Positions 34,365-51,187 of a stretch of DNA of 64,000 nt are shown here, piece after piece; the stretch's first letter is position 1, and the number at the start of each line of letters is the position of its first letter. Origin of the DNA: Corallococcus sp. EGB (lineage in GTDB: Bacteria; Myxococcota; Myxococcia; Myxococcales; Myxococcaceae); NCBI RefSeq assembly GCF_019968905.1, contig NZ_CP079946.1:8591356-8655355 (forward strand), given 5' to 3'. The notes under the pieces are model-generated. The model searched no databases. It saw only the letters and a list, made by a program, of their open reading frames with translations, and was not told the DNA's origin. Both the position numbers and the translations under genes were made by a program.

Positions 34365-36286
34365 CCCTGCGGCCACGCAGACAGCTTCTCCGCCTCGTAC
34401 CGCGCCAGCAGCGCATGCGTCGTGCGCGCCGCCTCCTCCACCTCCACGCGGGACAAGCCTCGCGGCAGTGACGCCACCAGCGTCGGGAACGGCTGGTCGT
34501 AGACGAGCAGGTTCTCCAGCTCCAGCGGGTCCGTCTCCAGGTCGTACAGCTCCCACTGGTCCGCGTGCTCCCCGGACGGGTCCCACGTCCTCGCCAGCTT
34601 CCAGCGGGGCGTGCGCACGCAGCGGACGTGGTTGGGCTGGCACACCGCTCCGGGCCTCAACCCGGGCACCTTGCCCTGCTCCCGCAGCCGCTCCACCGCT
34701 CGCGTGTACACGGAGAACAGCGCGTCGTCGTGCAGCTGGTGCGGGTCGCCCGTGCGCGGCAGCGGCTCCGTGATTTCGTCGTCCGTGATGAAGAGGACGC
34801 CCTCTCGCGGCGTGCCGTTGGGCTCCAGCACCGTGGTCGTCTCGCCCCTCGCCAGCGGGCTCAGGTCCGCGCCCACGAACGGCGGCACCGGACGGTGCAG
34901 CCGCAGGTCCGTGCGGATCTCCCCCTGCTCCTCCCGGGAAATCCCCGCCAGCCCCAGCACCGTGGGCACGATGTCCACGTGGCTCGTCAGCGCGTCGATG
35001 TGTCGCGTCGGCTGTGCCTTGGGGAACTGCACCACCAGCGGCACGTGCAGCGCCTCCTGGTAGGACGCGTGCCACTTCTCCATCAGGTAGCCGTGCGCCG
35101 CGCCGTACTCTCCGTGGTCGGAGAGGAACACCACCACCGTGTTCTCCCGGAGCCCCGTCTCGTCCAGCGTCCGCAACACCCGCTCGATGTGCCCGTCCAC
35201 CAGGTGGATGAGCCACGCGTAGTACTGCTGGAAGCGCTCCGCCGCCTTCTCCGGGTCGTGCGTCAGCTGGAACGGGATGCCCGCGTTCAACGTCACCGTC
35301 ACCGGGTCGATGTTCTCGTTCGCCTGGTGCAACGTCAGCCCCGTCTTCGACGACAGCGCGAGCCCCATCTTGTACGCGTAGTCCCGCTGGCAGTCCGGCT
35401 TGTTCTTCAGCGTGTCGCGCAGGTTCGTCGGCACCTTCGCGCTCTCCTGCGGGAACCCCAACGGGTTCAGCGGCACCGTGAACGTCCCCGCCGTGGGCGT
35501 CACCGACCGCGCCCCCTCCGCCGGCACCGTCAGCGGCCCCAGCTTGGGCGCCCCGGGATCCAACTGCCTCGGCAGGATGGGATACGTCGCGATGTCGTGC
35601 GGGTTGGTGAACGACGCCACCGCCAGCCACGGCTGGGCCTCACCACTCGGCGCGGCGGCCCTGGGCGCCGCGTACGACTGCTCCGACAGCGCCCGGTTGT
35701 ACGGCTCCCCCAGCGCCATCCGCCGCAGGAAGCCGCACGTCAGGTCCGCGAAGCCCTCGTCACGGAACGCCCCCAGGTTGTTGAGGGAGGCCCCGTGCGG
35801 CTCCGGATACGACAGCTCCCAGTCGTCAAAGCCGTACCGCTTCAACGAGTGCTCCGGCGGATTGCTCACGTGCCACTTGCCGAAGTAGTGCGTGTGGTAG
35901 CCCGCCTTCTGGAACCAGTGCCCCAGCGTCGGAATCCCCTCCGCCGACAGCCACGGGAAGGCCGCCGCGTCACCGCTCTTGAACAGGCCATCCGTCTGCG
36001 TGACGCCCGTGCGCGTGCCGTACTGCCCCGTGTAGATGACCGCGCGGCTGGGAGTGCACGCCGACGCCGCGATGGTGTGGTTGCGGAACACCGCCGCGTT
36101 CCTCCGCAGCGCCGCGAAGCCGGGGAAGAACTTCCGGAACGGGTTGTCCTCCGCGCCCTCGTCCACGAAGCCCAGGATGTCCTTGAGCGACGGCAGGAAG
36201 CCGCCCTCCGGCCCGTAGGCGAAGCGGGGGAACTGCAGCTGATCAACCGTCAGGATGAGGATGTTGGGTCGCGAGGACGAGGACAT
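34361..36286 (-). CDS. Type I sulfatase (formylglycine-dependent)
   Basis: A 641-residue sulfatase of the alkaline-phosphatase superfamily. The formylglycine motif is ASACTPSRAVIYTGQYGTR with Cys77 (CTPSR), which a maturase converts to formylglycine. Metal ligands are visible in NILILTVDQ near the start and VFLSDHGEYGAAHG later. Unlike most sulfatases it has no signal peptide when started from the ATG at 36286, which follows a run of G residues as ribosome-binding site; the upstream in-frame ATGs at 36310 and 36379 do not add one. The substrate is unknown. It is convergent with the immunity gene. Confidence 0.9.
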   Translation of the reverse strand: MSSSSRPNILILTVDQLQFPRFAYGPEGGFLPSLKDILGFVDEGAEDNPFRKFFPGFAALRRNAAVFRNHTIAASACTPSRAVIYTGQYGTRTGVTQTDGLFKSGDAAAFPWLSAEGIPTLGHWFQKAGYHTHYFGKWHVSNPPEHSLKRYGFDDWELSYPEPHGASLNNLGAFRDEGFADLTCGFLRRMALGEPYNRALSEQSYAAPRAAAPSGEAQPWLAVASFTNPHDIATYPILPRQLDPGAPKLGPLTVPAEGARSVTPTAGTFTVPLNPLGFPQESAKVPTNLRDTLKNKPDCQRDYAYKMGLALSSKTGLTLHQANENIDPVTVTLNAGIPFQLTHDPEKAAERFQQYYAWLIHLVDGHIERVLRTLDETGLRENTVVVFLSDHGEYGAAHGYLMEKWHASYQEALHVPLVVQFPKAQPTRHIDALTSHVDIVPTVLGLAGISREEQGEIRTDLRLHRPVPPFVGADLSPLARGETTTVLEPNGTPREGVLFITDDEITEPLPRTGDPHQLHDDALFSVYTRAVERLREQGKVPGLRPGAVCQPNHVRCVRTPRWKLARTWDPSGEHADQWELYDLETDPLELENLLVYDQPFPTLVASLPRGLSRVEVEEAARTTHALLARYEAEKLSAWPQG

Positions 36287-36394
36287 GCCCCGCCCCCCAG
36301 CACGCGCCATACCAGGGGCCCGTCCAGAGACACGGGCCCTTTGTGCCGCGTCCGGATGGGACGCAGGCCGCGTCCCCACCCGACGCGCGGAGGA

Positions 36395-38368
36395 TCAGCT
36401 CGGCGTGCGCGAGGACTCCGTCGGCGTCGCGGCCTGGGCCTCCGTGCGCCGGGGCAGCCAGACGTTGAAGGTGGAGCCCTGGCCCGCCTTCCCCGAGGAC
36501 TCCGCCCAGATGCGCCCGCCGTGCTGCTCCACGATGCCCTGGCTGATGGTGAGCCCCAACCCCAGGCCCCCGTACTTGCTGCCGTGCGCGCGCCCGAAGC
36601 GCTCGAAGATGAGGCGCTGCTTCTCGCTGGGGATGCCCACGCCCTCGTCCTTCACGGACAGGTGCACGCCCGTGTCGCCCTCCGCCACCAGGCGCACCAG
36701 CACCTGGCCTCCCTCCGGCGAATAGCGGATGGCGTTGGACAACAGGTTCGTCAGCACCTGGTCCAACCGCCCCCGGTCCCACGTGCCCTCCAGGCGCTCG
36801 GGGACCTCCACCTTCAGCTCGTGCGTCTGCGACAGCACCGCCATGCGGTCCCGCGTCTCCAGCACCAGCTGCGAGAAGTCGAACGGCTCCAGCTCCAATG
36901 ACAACCGCCCCGCCTGCAGCCGGCTGATGTCCAGCAGGTCCTCCACCAGCTTCGCCATGCGGTCGATCTGCCGGTTGATGATCTGCAACGACTTGCCGGG
37001 GCCGGCCTCCGTCTGTCCCCCCAGCTTCAGCAGCGCCAGGTGCGCGTGGCCCTTCGCCGCGGCCAGCGGCGTACGCAGCTCATGGCTCGCGGCGGCGAGG
37101 AACGCGTCCTTCGCCTCGCTCGCCAGCCGCAGCGCCGTCTCCGCGCGCTGCCGCTCGGTGATGTCGCGCGCCACGGAGATGAAGCGGCCGGGGCCCTCGC
37201 CCTCCGCCACGTACTGGAGCACCACCTCCACCGGCACCTCCGTGCCGTCGCGGCGGCGGTGGTTGGTGGAGTACGTCTGCGACGGCAGCGTGCCGGACAT
37301 CAGCGGCGCCAGCAGCTTGCGGAAGCCCTTCTCGTCGAAGGCGCTCTCCACCTCCAGCACCGACAGCCCCACCAGCTCTTCCACCGAAGCGGCCAGCTGC
37401 TTGGCCGCGCCCGCGTTCGCGTACGCCAGCGTGAGCGTGTCCGGGGTGAACATCAGGACGCAGTCCAGCGTCGCGTCCAGCGTCGTCTTGAAGCGGCCCA
37501 GCGCCTCCTCCGCGCGCCGCTTGTCGTCGATGTCCGTGGCGATGGCCAGCCACCCCACCAACTGCCCGTGCTCGTCGTGCTCGGGCACCGCGCGCGCCAG
37601 GTGCCAGCGGTAGACGCCGTCCTTGCGCCGCAGCCGGAACTCCTCCGAGCTGTTGCGCACTTGATCCAGCGACTCGCCCCACACCCTGCGCATCCGCTCG
37701 CGGTCCGCCGGGTGCACGTCCTCGAGGAAGGACGCGAGCGACAGCTCATGCCCCTCCTGGTGGCCGGTGTAATCCCGCCAGGCCCGGTTCGCGTACGTCA
37801 GCGCCCCGTCCGCCCGCGCGGCCCACATGGGCTCCGGCAGGGACTCCGTGAGCCGGCGGTAGCGCAGCGCGCTCTGCCGCTCCAGGGCCTCGCGGTCGCG
37901 CTGGCGCAGGAGGGCGGCCTGGCGCTGGAGCTGCTGCTCCTTGAGGAACAGGTCCACGAAGACGCTGACCTTCGAGCGGAGGATTTCCGGGTCGAAGGGC
38001 TTGAGCAGGTAGTCGACCGCGCCGTGCGCGTAACCCTTGAAGACATGCGCCGCGTCACGGCTGAGCGCGGTGAGGAAGATGATGGGGATGGTGCGCGTGC
38101 GCTCGCGCTGCTTGATGAGCGCCGCCGTCTGGAAGCCGTCCAGGCCCGGCATCTGCACATCCATCAGGATGACCGCGAAGTCGCGCTGCAGCAGTTGCTT
38201 GAGCGCTTCCTCACCGCTCGTGGCCTTCACCAGGTCCTGGCCGAGCGGCTCGAGGATGGCTTCCAGCGCCAGCAGGTTGGCCGGATGGTCGTCCACCATC
38301 AGGATGGCCGCGCGCGGGACCGGCGCGGCTTCCTGGGGACGTTCCGGAGTGTGCTCTGTGGAGTTCAT
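36395..38368 (-). CDS. REC-PAS-PAS hybrid histidine kinase
   Basis: A 657-residue soluble kinase. The N-terminal receiver (VDDHPANLLALEAIL, phosphoacceptor in LMDVQMPGLDGF, KPF lysine) is followed by a coiled coil, a PAS domain (ADGALTYANRAWRDYTGHQE) with its PAC, and a second PAS domain (TLAYANAGAAKQLAASVEEL). HisKA has [16 protein letters not shown], and HATPase_c has NLLSNAIRYSPEGG, VKDEGVGIP and GLGLGLTISQGIVEQHGG. Receiver-first kinases often act as signal integrators that take a phosphate from another kinase. It lies immediately downstream of the giant poly-HAMP kinase on the same strand, so phosphotransfer between them is possible. Confidence 0.9.
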   Translation of the reverse strand: MNSTEHTPERPQEAAPVPRAAILMVDDHPANLLALEAILEPLGQDLVKATSGEEALKQLLQRDFAVILMDVQMPGLDGFQTAALIKQRERTRTIPIIFLTALSRDAAHVFKGYAHGAVDYLLKPFDPEILRSKVSVFVDLFLKEQQLQRQAALLRQRDREALERQSALRYRRLTESLPEPMWAARADGALTYANRAWRDYTGHQEGHELSLASFLEDVHPADRERMRRVWGESLDQVRNSSEEFRLRRKDGVYRWHLARAVPEHDEHGQLVGWLAIATDIDDKRRAEEALGRFKTTLDATLDCVLMFTPDTLTLAYANAGAAKQLAASVEELVGLSVLEVESAFDEKGFRKLLAPLMSGTLPSQTYSTNHRRRDGTEVPVEVVLQYVAEGEGPGRFISVARDITERQRAETALRLASEAKDAFLAAASHELRTPLAAAKGHAHLALLKLGGQTEAGPGKSLQIINRQIDRMAKLVEDLLDISRLQAGRLSLELEPFDFSQLVLETRDRMAVLSQTHELKVEVPERLEGTWDRGRLDQVLTNLLSNAIRYSPEGGQVLVRLVAEGDTGVHLSVKDEGVGIPSEKQRLIFERFGRAHGSKYGGLGLGLTISQGIVEQHGGRIWAESSGKAGQGSTFNVWLPRRTEAQAATPTESSRTPS

Positions 38369-38430
38369 GTGCGCGGTGGGGGAGCGCGTAGGTCAGGAGA
38401 CCCGAGACACGGCGAACAAGGCTAGGGCTG

Positions 38431-38459
38431 CCCCCTTCCAGACGGAAGTGCCAAGGGGG
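38431..38459 (-). terminator. Hairpin after the giant hybrid kinase gene
   Basis: CCCCCTT (38431-38437) pairs with AAGGGGG (38453-38459); an alternative hairpin, CTTCC (38435-38439) with GGAAG (38444-38448), nests inside it. It lies 28 nt beyond the kinase stop and ahead of the next kinase gene. Without a T tract it may only attenuate read-through. Confidence 0.4.
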
Positions 38460-38487
38460 TACGAAGGTGGATCGCCGACGTTGAGTT

Positions 38488-45921
<7,434 letters not shown>

Positions 45922-46146
45922 GAGTGAAACCCCTGATCGGCGAAAAGCGTTGCGACCGGTGCTGCAAACCCGCCCGCGATCCCAGGAACGTCCAATGAGT
46001 TCGCGGACTTGTCGAATGTAAAGCCGAGGTGGAAAGGCCCGCTGTGTCGGGCACTGAACGACGTGCCCGGGCACGGGTCCAGCCATCCCCGAAAGCCCCG
46101 GAGCGACGTCACCACCGGCCCGGGGAGAAGCCCTCCCATAACAGTT

Positions 46147-47046
46147 TCAGGGAGGTGAGGCCGTGCACGGGAAGCCGTCGCACCCCTGCACATACAACGC
46201 TCGCCCCGAGAGCCTTCGGGCAGGCGCGCGCGTGCGTGCGGGCACCTCTTCACGAGCGCCGGTGCGGACGTCGTAGCGGAGCGCGGCAGGCCCCGGTGCG
46301 TCCTGGGAAGCAGGCCCGCCACAGGCCAGCAGGACCTGATCCGTGCTGTCGAGCCACCACAGGAACTCCACGGTGCACGGAGCCTCCGCCCGCACGAGCT
46401 CCAGCGTGCGCGCGTCGTAGACGAGGACGCCGCCGCCCCACTCCACCGCGGCCAGCGTGCCGCCAGGGCCCACGGACAGGCGGCCTCCCGGGCCCGGCAC
46501 CTGCGCCTGGCCCAGCACCTTGCCATCCGGCGCCACGGAGACGAGCTGGCCCGCGGCATCCAGCGCGACGACACCGCCCGCGTGGCCGATCAGCCACTCC
46601 GGGGGAGCGATGTCCCCCACCGGCAGGAGCGCGCCGTTTCGTTCACGCAGCAGGTGGCCTCCGGCGGCGGCCCACAGGCGGCCCTCGCCGTCGAAGGCGA
46701 GCGCGGTGGTGCCTGGGACCTCCAGCCGCGAGTGCGAACCGTCCGTGCCGCAGACCGCGACGACGCGAGGCGCGAACACCGCCGCGCGCGACGCATCCGG
46801 CGCCACGGCCCAGCCCAGCCGCGTGGCCCCCTCCAGCTGCCGCGCCAGACAATCATTGAGCGCGCCCAGGTGCGCGTCCCCGGCGGGAGAGGCGATGAGA
46901 TACGGAAGGCTGGTGGTGGCGACGTAGAGCAGCAGGCCCAGGCCCGCGGCGATGACGAGCGTGAGCGGCCATGCGCGGGCGCTCATGCTTCGCGCGCCGC
47001 GCACGCTCTTGCGGCCCGTCAGCAGGTGCCCCTCCCGTCCGCTCAC
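46147..47046 (-). CDS. Membrane-anchored beta-propeller-like protein
   Basis: A 299-residue protein from a GTG at 47046 with AAGGAG 5 nt upstream; an internal ATG at 46986 is an alternative. One N-terminal hydrophobic segment (WPLTLVIAAGLGLLLYVAT) anchors it to the inner membrane with the rest outside. The periplasmic part has repeated short strands with Gly/Asp turns (TTALAFDGEGRLWAAAGGHL, GRLSVGPGGTLAAVEWGGGV, GVVALDAAGQLVSVAPDG), as in NHL/WD40-type propellers, and paired cysteines near the end. No enzyme motif is visible, so it may be a scaffold or sensor. Confidence 0.65.
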   Translation of the reverse strand: MSGREGHLLTGRKSVRGARSMSARAWPLTLVIAAGLGLLLYVATTSLPYLIASPAGDAHLGALNDCLARQLEGATRLGWAVAPDASRAAVFAPRVVAVCGTDGSHSRLEVPGTTALAFDGEGRLWAAAGGHLLRERNGALLPVGDIAPPEWLIGHAGGVVALDAAGQLVSVAPDGKVLGQAQVPGPGGRLSVGPGGTLAAVEWGGGVLVYDARTLELVRAEAPCTVEFLWWLDSTDQVLLACGGPASQDAPGPAALRYDVRTGAREEVPARTRAPARRLSGRALYVQGCDGFPCTASPP

Positions 47047-47167
47047 GCACGCTCCTTCCTGGAACGGAGGACAGCACAGAAACGGGGCGAAGACTGCTCA
47101 CCGCGACACGAATGCCCGCCTGCTGGACACCTTGGACCTGGCACATGCCCTGCAATCCGCGGAGGGC

Positions 47168-47917
47168 ATGCCTCTCTCACTTCGTCTCCGTCGGCGGATG
47201 CGGCTCGTGGGCCTCGGACTGTGCGGGCTGGGCCTCATGTGGATGGTATTCCTGGCCGCGGTGGAGGGGGCGTACCAGGTGTCGCTGCGAAGGCTTCCCT
47301 CGCTCCCCACCCCGCCGGACGCCACCGACCGGCTGCCCGCGAACGTCGCCCGGGTGTACTGGAGCCTGTTCGAGCGCGAGGGCGCGATGACGGTGGAGCC
47401 CGCGTGGACCTGGACCGCCGTGTGGACCGTCGCGCGCAACATCGTGTCCAGGCCTTCATCGATGCACGTACCTCCGGGATGGACGCTCGCGGACACGGTC
47501 GCCCGGCAATGGAGCCCGGACGGTTCGCCTCCTCCTCGGTGGAGTGAGCGGTTGACGTTGGGCATCTGGCTCACGCGTCACTGGTCGGCGGAGGAGTTGC
47601 TGGCTTTCAAGGCGCGGCGGATGCCGCTGGGGCACGGCCTCCATGATCTACCCGAAGCGGCCCGGCACTACCTGGGCAAGGAGGCTTCGGACCTCTCGCT
47701 GGCGGAGGCGGCGCTGCTCGTGACGATGATTGAGGATCCACGGTCGCGGAGCCATCCTGAATGTTTCATCGACCGGCTTCAGCCACGCAGGGATGGGCAG
47801 CTGCGCCACATGCGCCTGGCCGGAATGCTGACACCCGAAGAGGAAGCGGAGGCGCGTGCCGGGCCTGTCGTCCTGAGCCTCCCGCCTCCCGCGCAGCATC
47901 CCTGCCCACCGCCATGA
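47168..47917 (+). CDS. Degenerate GT51 (peptidoglycan glycosyltransferase)-like membrane protein
   Basis: A 249-residue protein with one N-terminal transmembrane segment ([19 protein letters not shown]). The second half resembles the end of a GT51 domain: [28 protein letters not shown] corresponds to the usual YFGK...LtLAEAAlLAGLpqaP. The first catalytic motif (ED..F..H.G) is not recognisable; [15 protein letters not shown] stands in its place, and the GxSTITQQ motif is replaced by [12 protein letters not shown]. It is therefore probably not an active glycan polymerase. The start ATG at 47168 lies just before the membrane segment; it is divergent from the propeller gene. Confidence 0.6.
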   Translation: MPLSLRLRRRMRLVGLGLCGLGLMWMVFLAAVEGAYQVSLRRLPSLPTPPDATDRLPANVARVYWSLFEREGAMTVEPAWTWTAVWTVARNIVSRPSSMHVPPGWTLADTVARQWSPDGSPPPRWSERLTLGIWLTRHWSAEELLAFKARRMPLGHGLHDLPEAARHYLGKEASDLSLAEAALLVTMIEDPRSRSHPECFIDRLQPRRDGQLRHMRLAGMLTPEEEAEARAGPVVLSLPPPAQHPCPPP

Positions 47918-48077
47918 CCGCGCAGCGGCCGCATCCGTGCACCCCGTGTCCCGCACGCTTCGTCCCATGACCGACCTGCGAGCTGCCGGGCTGCCATGTG
48001 CCGGCTCCTTTCAGCGGGTTGCCCTGTCGGGTGAAGCACACACCTTTACGCCTCAAGCGACGGAAAGGGTTCTTCAC

Positions 48078-48872
48078 ATGCGACGCTCCATTGGCACCGC
48101 GGCATTGGCTTTCAGCTTCCTGCTCTCCACCAGCGCGCTCGCCCAGCAGGCGGGCGGAGGTTCGAGCACCGGTTCGAGCACCGGGACGACGTCCGGGTCC
48201 ACGGGCGGCTCTCCGGAGATGATCAACAACGGTTCGACGGGCACCGCTGGCTCCGGCAGCACGTACTCGCCCGGCACCACCAGCTCGACGGGCGTACAGA
48301 CAGGCAACACCGGCACGGGCGGCTCCGGCACCGGCGTGAACCCGACTCCGGGCACCACCGGCACCGGTACCGGCACCACTTCCGGCACCGGCGGAACCGG
48401 GACCAATGGCATCGGCACGGGCACCGGCACCGGCACCGGCACGACCGGCTCCGGCATGGATACCTACGGCACCGGGAGCACCGCGCCGTCGACGGGCACC
48501 AGCACCGGCACCTACGGCGGCTCGGGCACGGGCACCAGCACCGGGACCTACGGCGGCACGGGCACCAGCACCGGCACCGTGGGCGGCGGCGCCGGAACCA
48601 GCACCGGTACCTACGGGGGCACGGGCACCAGCACCGGCACCGGCTCCACCACCACCGTGCCTGGCACCGAGGGCAGCGGCTCCACCGTCATCACCCCGGG
48701 CGGCACGGGGGGTGGCACGGGCGCGGGCGGCACCGGGACCAGCGGCACGACCGGCACGGGCGGCGTCGGCGGCTCCGGCACCAGCGGCTCCGGTGGCACC
48801 ATCGGCGGCGTGGGCGGCACGGGCACCGGCGGGACCAGCGGTTCTTCGACCGGCACCGTCGACGGCCAGTAG
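48078..48872 (+). CDS. Secreted Gly/Thr/Ser-rich low-complexity protein
   Basis: A 264-residue protein with a clear signal peptide ([23 protein letters not shown], cleavage after ALA). The rest is almost wholly Gly, Thr and Ser with a few Tyr, Pro and Asn, in degenerate repeats such as GTSTGTYGG (three close copies near the middle). It has no cysteines in the mature part and no enzyme motif. The composition suggests a disordered or fibrous surface or matrix protein. The ATG has GGAAAGGG 9 nt upstream. The opposite-strand Pro/Val-rich frames are shadows of this codon bias. Confidence 0.75.
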   Translation: MRRSIGTAALAFSFLLSTSALAQQAGGGSSTGSSTGTTSGSTGGSPEMINNGSTGTAGSGSTYSPGTTSSTGVQTGNTGTGGSGTGVNPTPGTTGTGTGTTSGTGGTGTNGIGTGTGTGTGTTGSGMDTYGTGSTAPSTGTSTGTYGGSGTGTSTGTYGGTGTSTGTVGGGAGTSTGTYGGTGTSTGTGSTTTVPGTEGSGSTVITPGGTGGGTGAGGTGTSGTTGTGGVGGSGTSGSGGTIGGVGGTGTGGTSGSSTGTVDGQ

Positions 48873-48903
48873 TCCTCCCCGTTCGGATGCCATTGAATGA
48901 CGA

Positions 48904-48937
48904 CGACAGCCGCCAGCCCTTCCGCTGACGGCTGTCG
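48904..48937. terminator. Hairpin between convergent Gly/Thr-rich and merR genes
   Basis: CGACAGCCG (48904-48912) pairs perfectly with CGGCTGTCG (48929-48937) over a 16-nt loop, in the 77-bp gap between two convergent genes. There is no T tract; likely bidirectional in position only. Confidence 0.5.
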
Positions 48938-48949
48938 CCATGTCTGGCG

Positions 48950-49687
48950 TTACTTCGGCGCGTCCAGACAGGCCATGGCGCGGCCCACGTACTCCATGAG
49001 CTTCGGGTCGCGGCCCTGGCGCTGAGCCAGCTGGGGCTCCTGCTGGTGCATCTTCTGGAGCGACTTCTCGATGCCGGGGTTGCCTCCCGTGAAGGCGCGG
49101 ATGAGTTCGCGCCAGCGCGTGGCCAGGGCGCGCACCGGCTCGGAGGCGGGGTCTGCGCCCTGCTCCATCTGCTCGCGCATGCTCGCGATGAGGCGGGGCC
49201 ACTCGGCCTCCACCTGCTGGATGGCTTCGTCGCCCATCGCCTGGCGGCGGGCCTCCAGCTCCTTCAACTGCTCCGGGGTGTAGTGCTTCTCGAACAGGGT
49301 CATGGCTTCGATGGTCCTCAGGAAGTCGTCGGCGGAGACCGGCTCCGCCGCGCGCAGCTGCCGTGCGAGGGAATCCAGGCGGTCGCAGAGCTGACGCTGT
49401 TCCGCCAGCTGCTCCCGGGCCCGCTGGAGCCGCAGCTCCACCACGCGCAGGGCGGAGAAGTCCGCCCGGCCCAACGTCTCGGAAATCTCCTCCAGCGAGA
49501 ACCCGAGCTGCTTGAGCGACAGGATGTGACTCAGGCGGGCGATGTCCGCCGCCGTGTAGAGCCGGTGCCCCGACGCCGTGTGCGCCGAGGGCTTGAGCAA
49601 GCCAATCTCGTCGTAATGGTGCAGCGCACGGATGGACAGCCCCGTGCGCCGGGCCAGCTCTCCCACCTTCAGCTCCGTGTGCTGCAT
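48950..49687 (-). CDS. MerR-family regulator with TipAS-like C-terminal domain
   Basis: A 245-residue MerR regulator. The N-terminal winged helix is typical (KVGELARRTGLSIRALHHYD, GLLKPSAHTASGHRLY), followed by a dimerisation coiled coil. The C-terminal half (YTPEQLKELEARR..., ending FTGGNPGIEKSLQKMHQQEP) belongs to the TipAS family, which captures peptide antibiotics or other bulky ligands. Its own promoter at 49732-49762 has the 19-bp spacer and internal palindrome used by MerR proteins, so it should control itself by DNA distortion. No obvious efflux or resistance gene is adjacent; rsgA is divergent. Confidence 0.9.
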   Translation of the reverse strand: MQHTELKVGELARRTGLSIRALHHYDEIGLLKPSAHTASGHRLYTAADIARLSHILSLKQLGFSLEEISETLGRADFSALRVVELRLQRAREQLAEQRQLCDRLDSLARQLRAAEPVSADDFLRTIEAMTLFEKHYTPEQLKELEARRQAMGDEAIQQVEAEWPRLIASMREQMEQGADPASEPVRALATRWRELIRAFTGGNPGIEKSLQKMHQQEPQLAQRQGRDPKLMEYVGRAMACLDAPK

Positions 49688-49731
49688 GCCTCACCCCTTT
49701 CCAGCCATGGCCTTCGCGTGACTGGATGGGA

Positions 49732-49762
49732 TGGCTACAACCTCACGTCGCGTGAGGTTCAA
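49732..49762 (-). promoter_or_regulatory. MerR-type promoter and operator of the merR/tipA-like gene
   Basis: On the minus strand the -35 box TTGAAC (49762-49757) and a -10-like TAGCCA (49737-49732) are separated by 19 bp, the overlong spacer typical of MerR-activated promoters. Within it lies the perfect inverted repeat AACCTCACG-TCG-CGTGAGGTT (49739-49759 on the plus strand), a form used by TipA-like regulators. The ATG is 45 nt downstream. Strongly suggests autoregulation. The rest of the 357-bp gap to rsgA shows nothing else I can name. Confidence 0.75.
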
Positions 49763-50044
49763 GGGGGAAAACGCACGGGGTGGCCAGCCGCCGCCGGGAA
49801 TTGCTAGGGTCCCCCGCACGGAACGGCGATGTCCGCCGGAGTTTCCGAGCACCCTCGAGGAGGCCTGTCCAGATGACCCCGCCCCTTGTCGCCGTCGCGG
49901 CCCTGTCCGCCACGCGGGCGCCCATCCGCTGAGCCGGTCGCAGCACCGTCGTCCGTCGCAGCGCGAGCCCCGCCTCCTTCACGCCCGGCGCCCGGGAGTC
50001 GCCTCCCGCGCGTCCGTGGCATCGCGCTGTCCGGAGTTCCTCAC

Positions 50045-51133
50045 GTGTCACTCGAAACCCTCGGTTGGGGTCCCGACCTCGACCTCGCGCTGACCTCACT
50101 CGTCTCGCAGTCTTCTTCCCTCGTCCCCGGGCGCGTCGTGCGCCAGCAGCGGGGACTGCTCACCGTGCAGACCGCGGGCGCGGCCTTCCTCGCTCGCGCG
50201 GCCGGGCGCCTCCTCCATCAGGCCCAGGGCGTGGAGGCCCTGCCCACCGTGGGCGACTGGGTCCTCCTGCAACCGCCCGCGTCCGGTGACGGCGAGGCGC
50301 TGATGCACACCGTGCTGCCCCGCCGCAGCCTCCTGAAGCGGCGCGAGGCGGGCAGCGAACACGACGGCCAGCTCATCGCCGCCAACGTGGACGTGGTGTT
50401 CCTCGTCGCGGCGCTGGACGGCAACTACAACCCCCGCCGCATCGAGCGCGCCCTCACCCTCGCCTGGAACAGCGGCGCCACGCCCGTCGTGCTCCTGAGC
50501 AAGGCGGACCTCGCGGACAACGCCACGGCGCGGGTCCTGGAGGTGGAGGCCCTGGCGCCCGGCGTGGACGTGCTCGCGGTGAGCGCGAGGACCGGCCTGG
50601 GCGTGGAGGGCGTGCGCGCCCGGGTTCCTCCCGGCAGGACGGGCGTGCTGCTGGGCTCGTCCGGCGTGGGCAAGTCCACGCTCACCAACCGGCTGCTGGA
50701 CGCCGCGAAGCTCGTCACCCAGCCCGTGCGGCCGGAGGACGACAAGGGCCGTCACACCACCACGCACCGCGAGCTGTTCGTGCTGGAGCACGGCGGCCTC
50801 ATCATCGACGGACCCGGCATGCGCGAGCTGGGCCTGTGGGGCGACGAAGAGGAGGGGCTGGCCCAGGCCTTCGCGGACGTGCTCGCGCTGGCCACCGGCT
50901 GCCGCTTCAGCAACTGCGGCCACCAGGGCGAACCGGGCTGCGCGGTGAGGGCGGCGGTGGAGGACGGCACGCTCACCGAGGAGCGGCGCGCGAGCTTCGA
51001 GAAGCTCCTGCGCGAACAGGCCTTCCAGCACCGCCAGACGGACGCCGCCGCGCAACGCGAGCACAAGCGGGCGCAACGCAACCAGTCCAACGCGGGCTGG
51101 GCGCGCACACGCTCGAAGCGGCGCGGCGAATAG
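50045..51133 (+). CDS. rsgA: Ribosome small-subunit-dependent GTPase RsgA
   Basis: A 362-residue circularly permuted GTPase that helps late maturation of the 30S subunit. An OB-like N-domain is followed by the G domain in permuted order: G4 LLSKADL, then G1 GSSGVGKST, then G3 DGPGM. The C-terminal zinc site is CRFSNCGHQGEPGC, and the tail is a basic helix (HKRAQRNQSNAGWARTRSKRR). The GTG at 50045 has GGAG 8 nt upstream and gives the usual family length; upstream frames are unlike the family. Confidence 0.92.
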   Translation: MSLETLGWGPDLDLALTSLVSQSSSLVPGRVVRQQRGLLTVQTAGAAFLARAAGRLLHQAQGVEALPTVGDWVLLQPPASGDGEALMHTVLPRRSLLKRREAGSEHDGQLIAANVDVVFLVAALDGNYNPRRIERALTLAWNSGATPVVLLSKADLADNATARVLEVEALAPGVDVLAVSARTGLGVEGVRARVPPGRTGVLLGSSGVGKSTLTNRLLDAAKLVTQPVRPEDDKGRHTTTHRELFVLEHGGLIIDGPGMRELGLWGDEEEGLAQAFADVLALATGCRFSNCGHQGEPGCAVRAAVEDGTLTEERRASFEKLLREQAFQHRQTDAAAQREHKRAQRNQSNAGWARTRSKRRGE

Positions 51134-51187
51134 ACAGACCTTCCGGGCGCGGCGCGGGAGCCTTCGCGCGCCGCGTCCGGAGATGGC

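Noticed and set aside
48074-48457. A Pro/Val-repeat protein on the minus strand (PVPVPVP...)
   Set aside because: It mirrors the Gly/Thr codons of the real signal-peptide-bearing gene on the plus strand.
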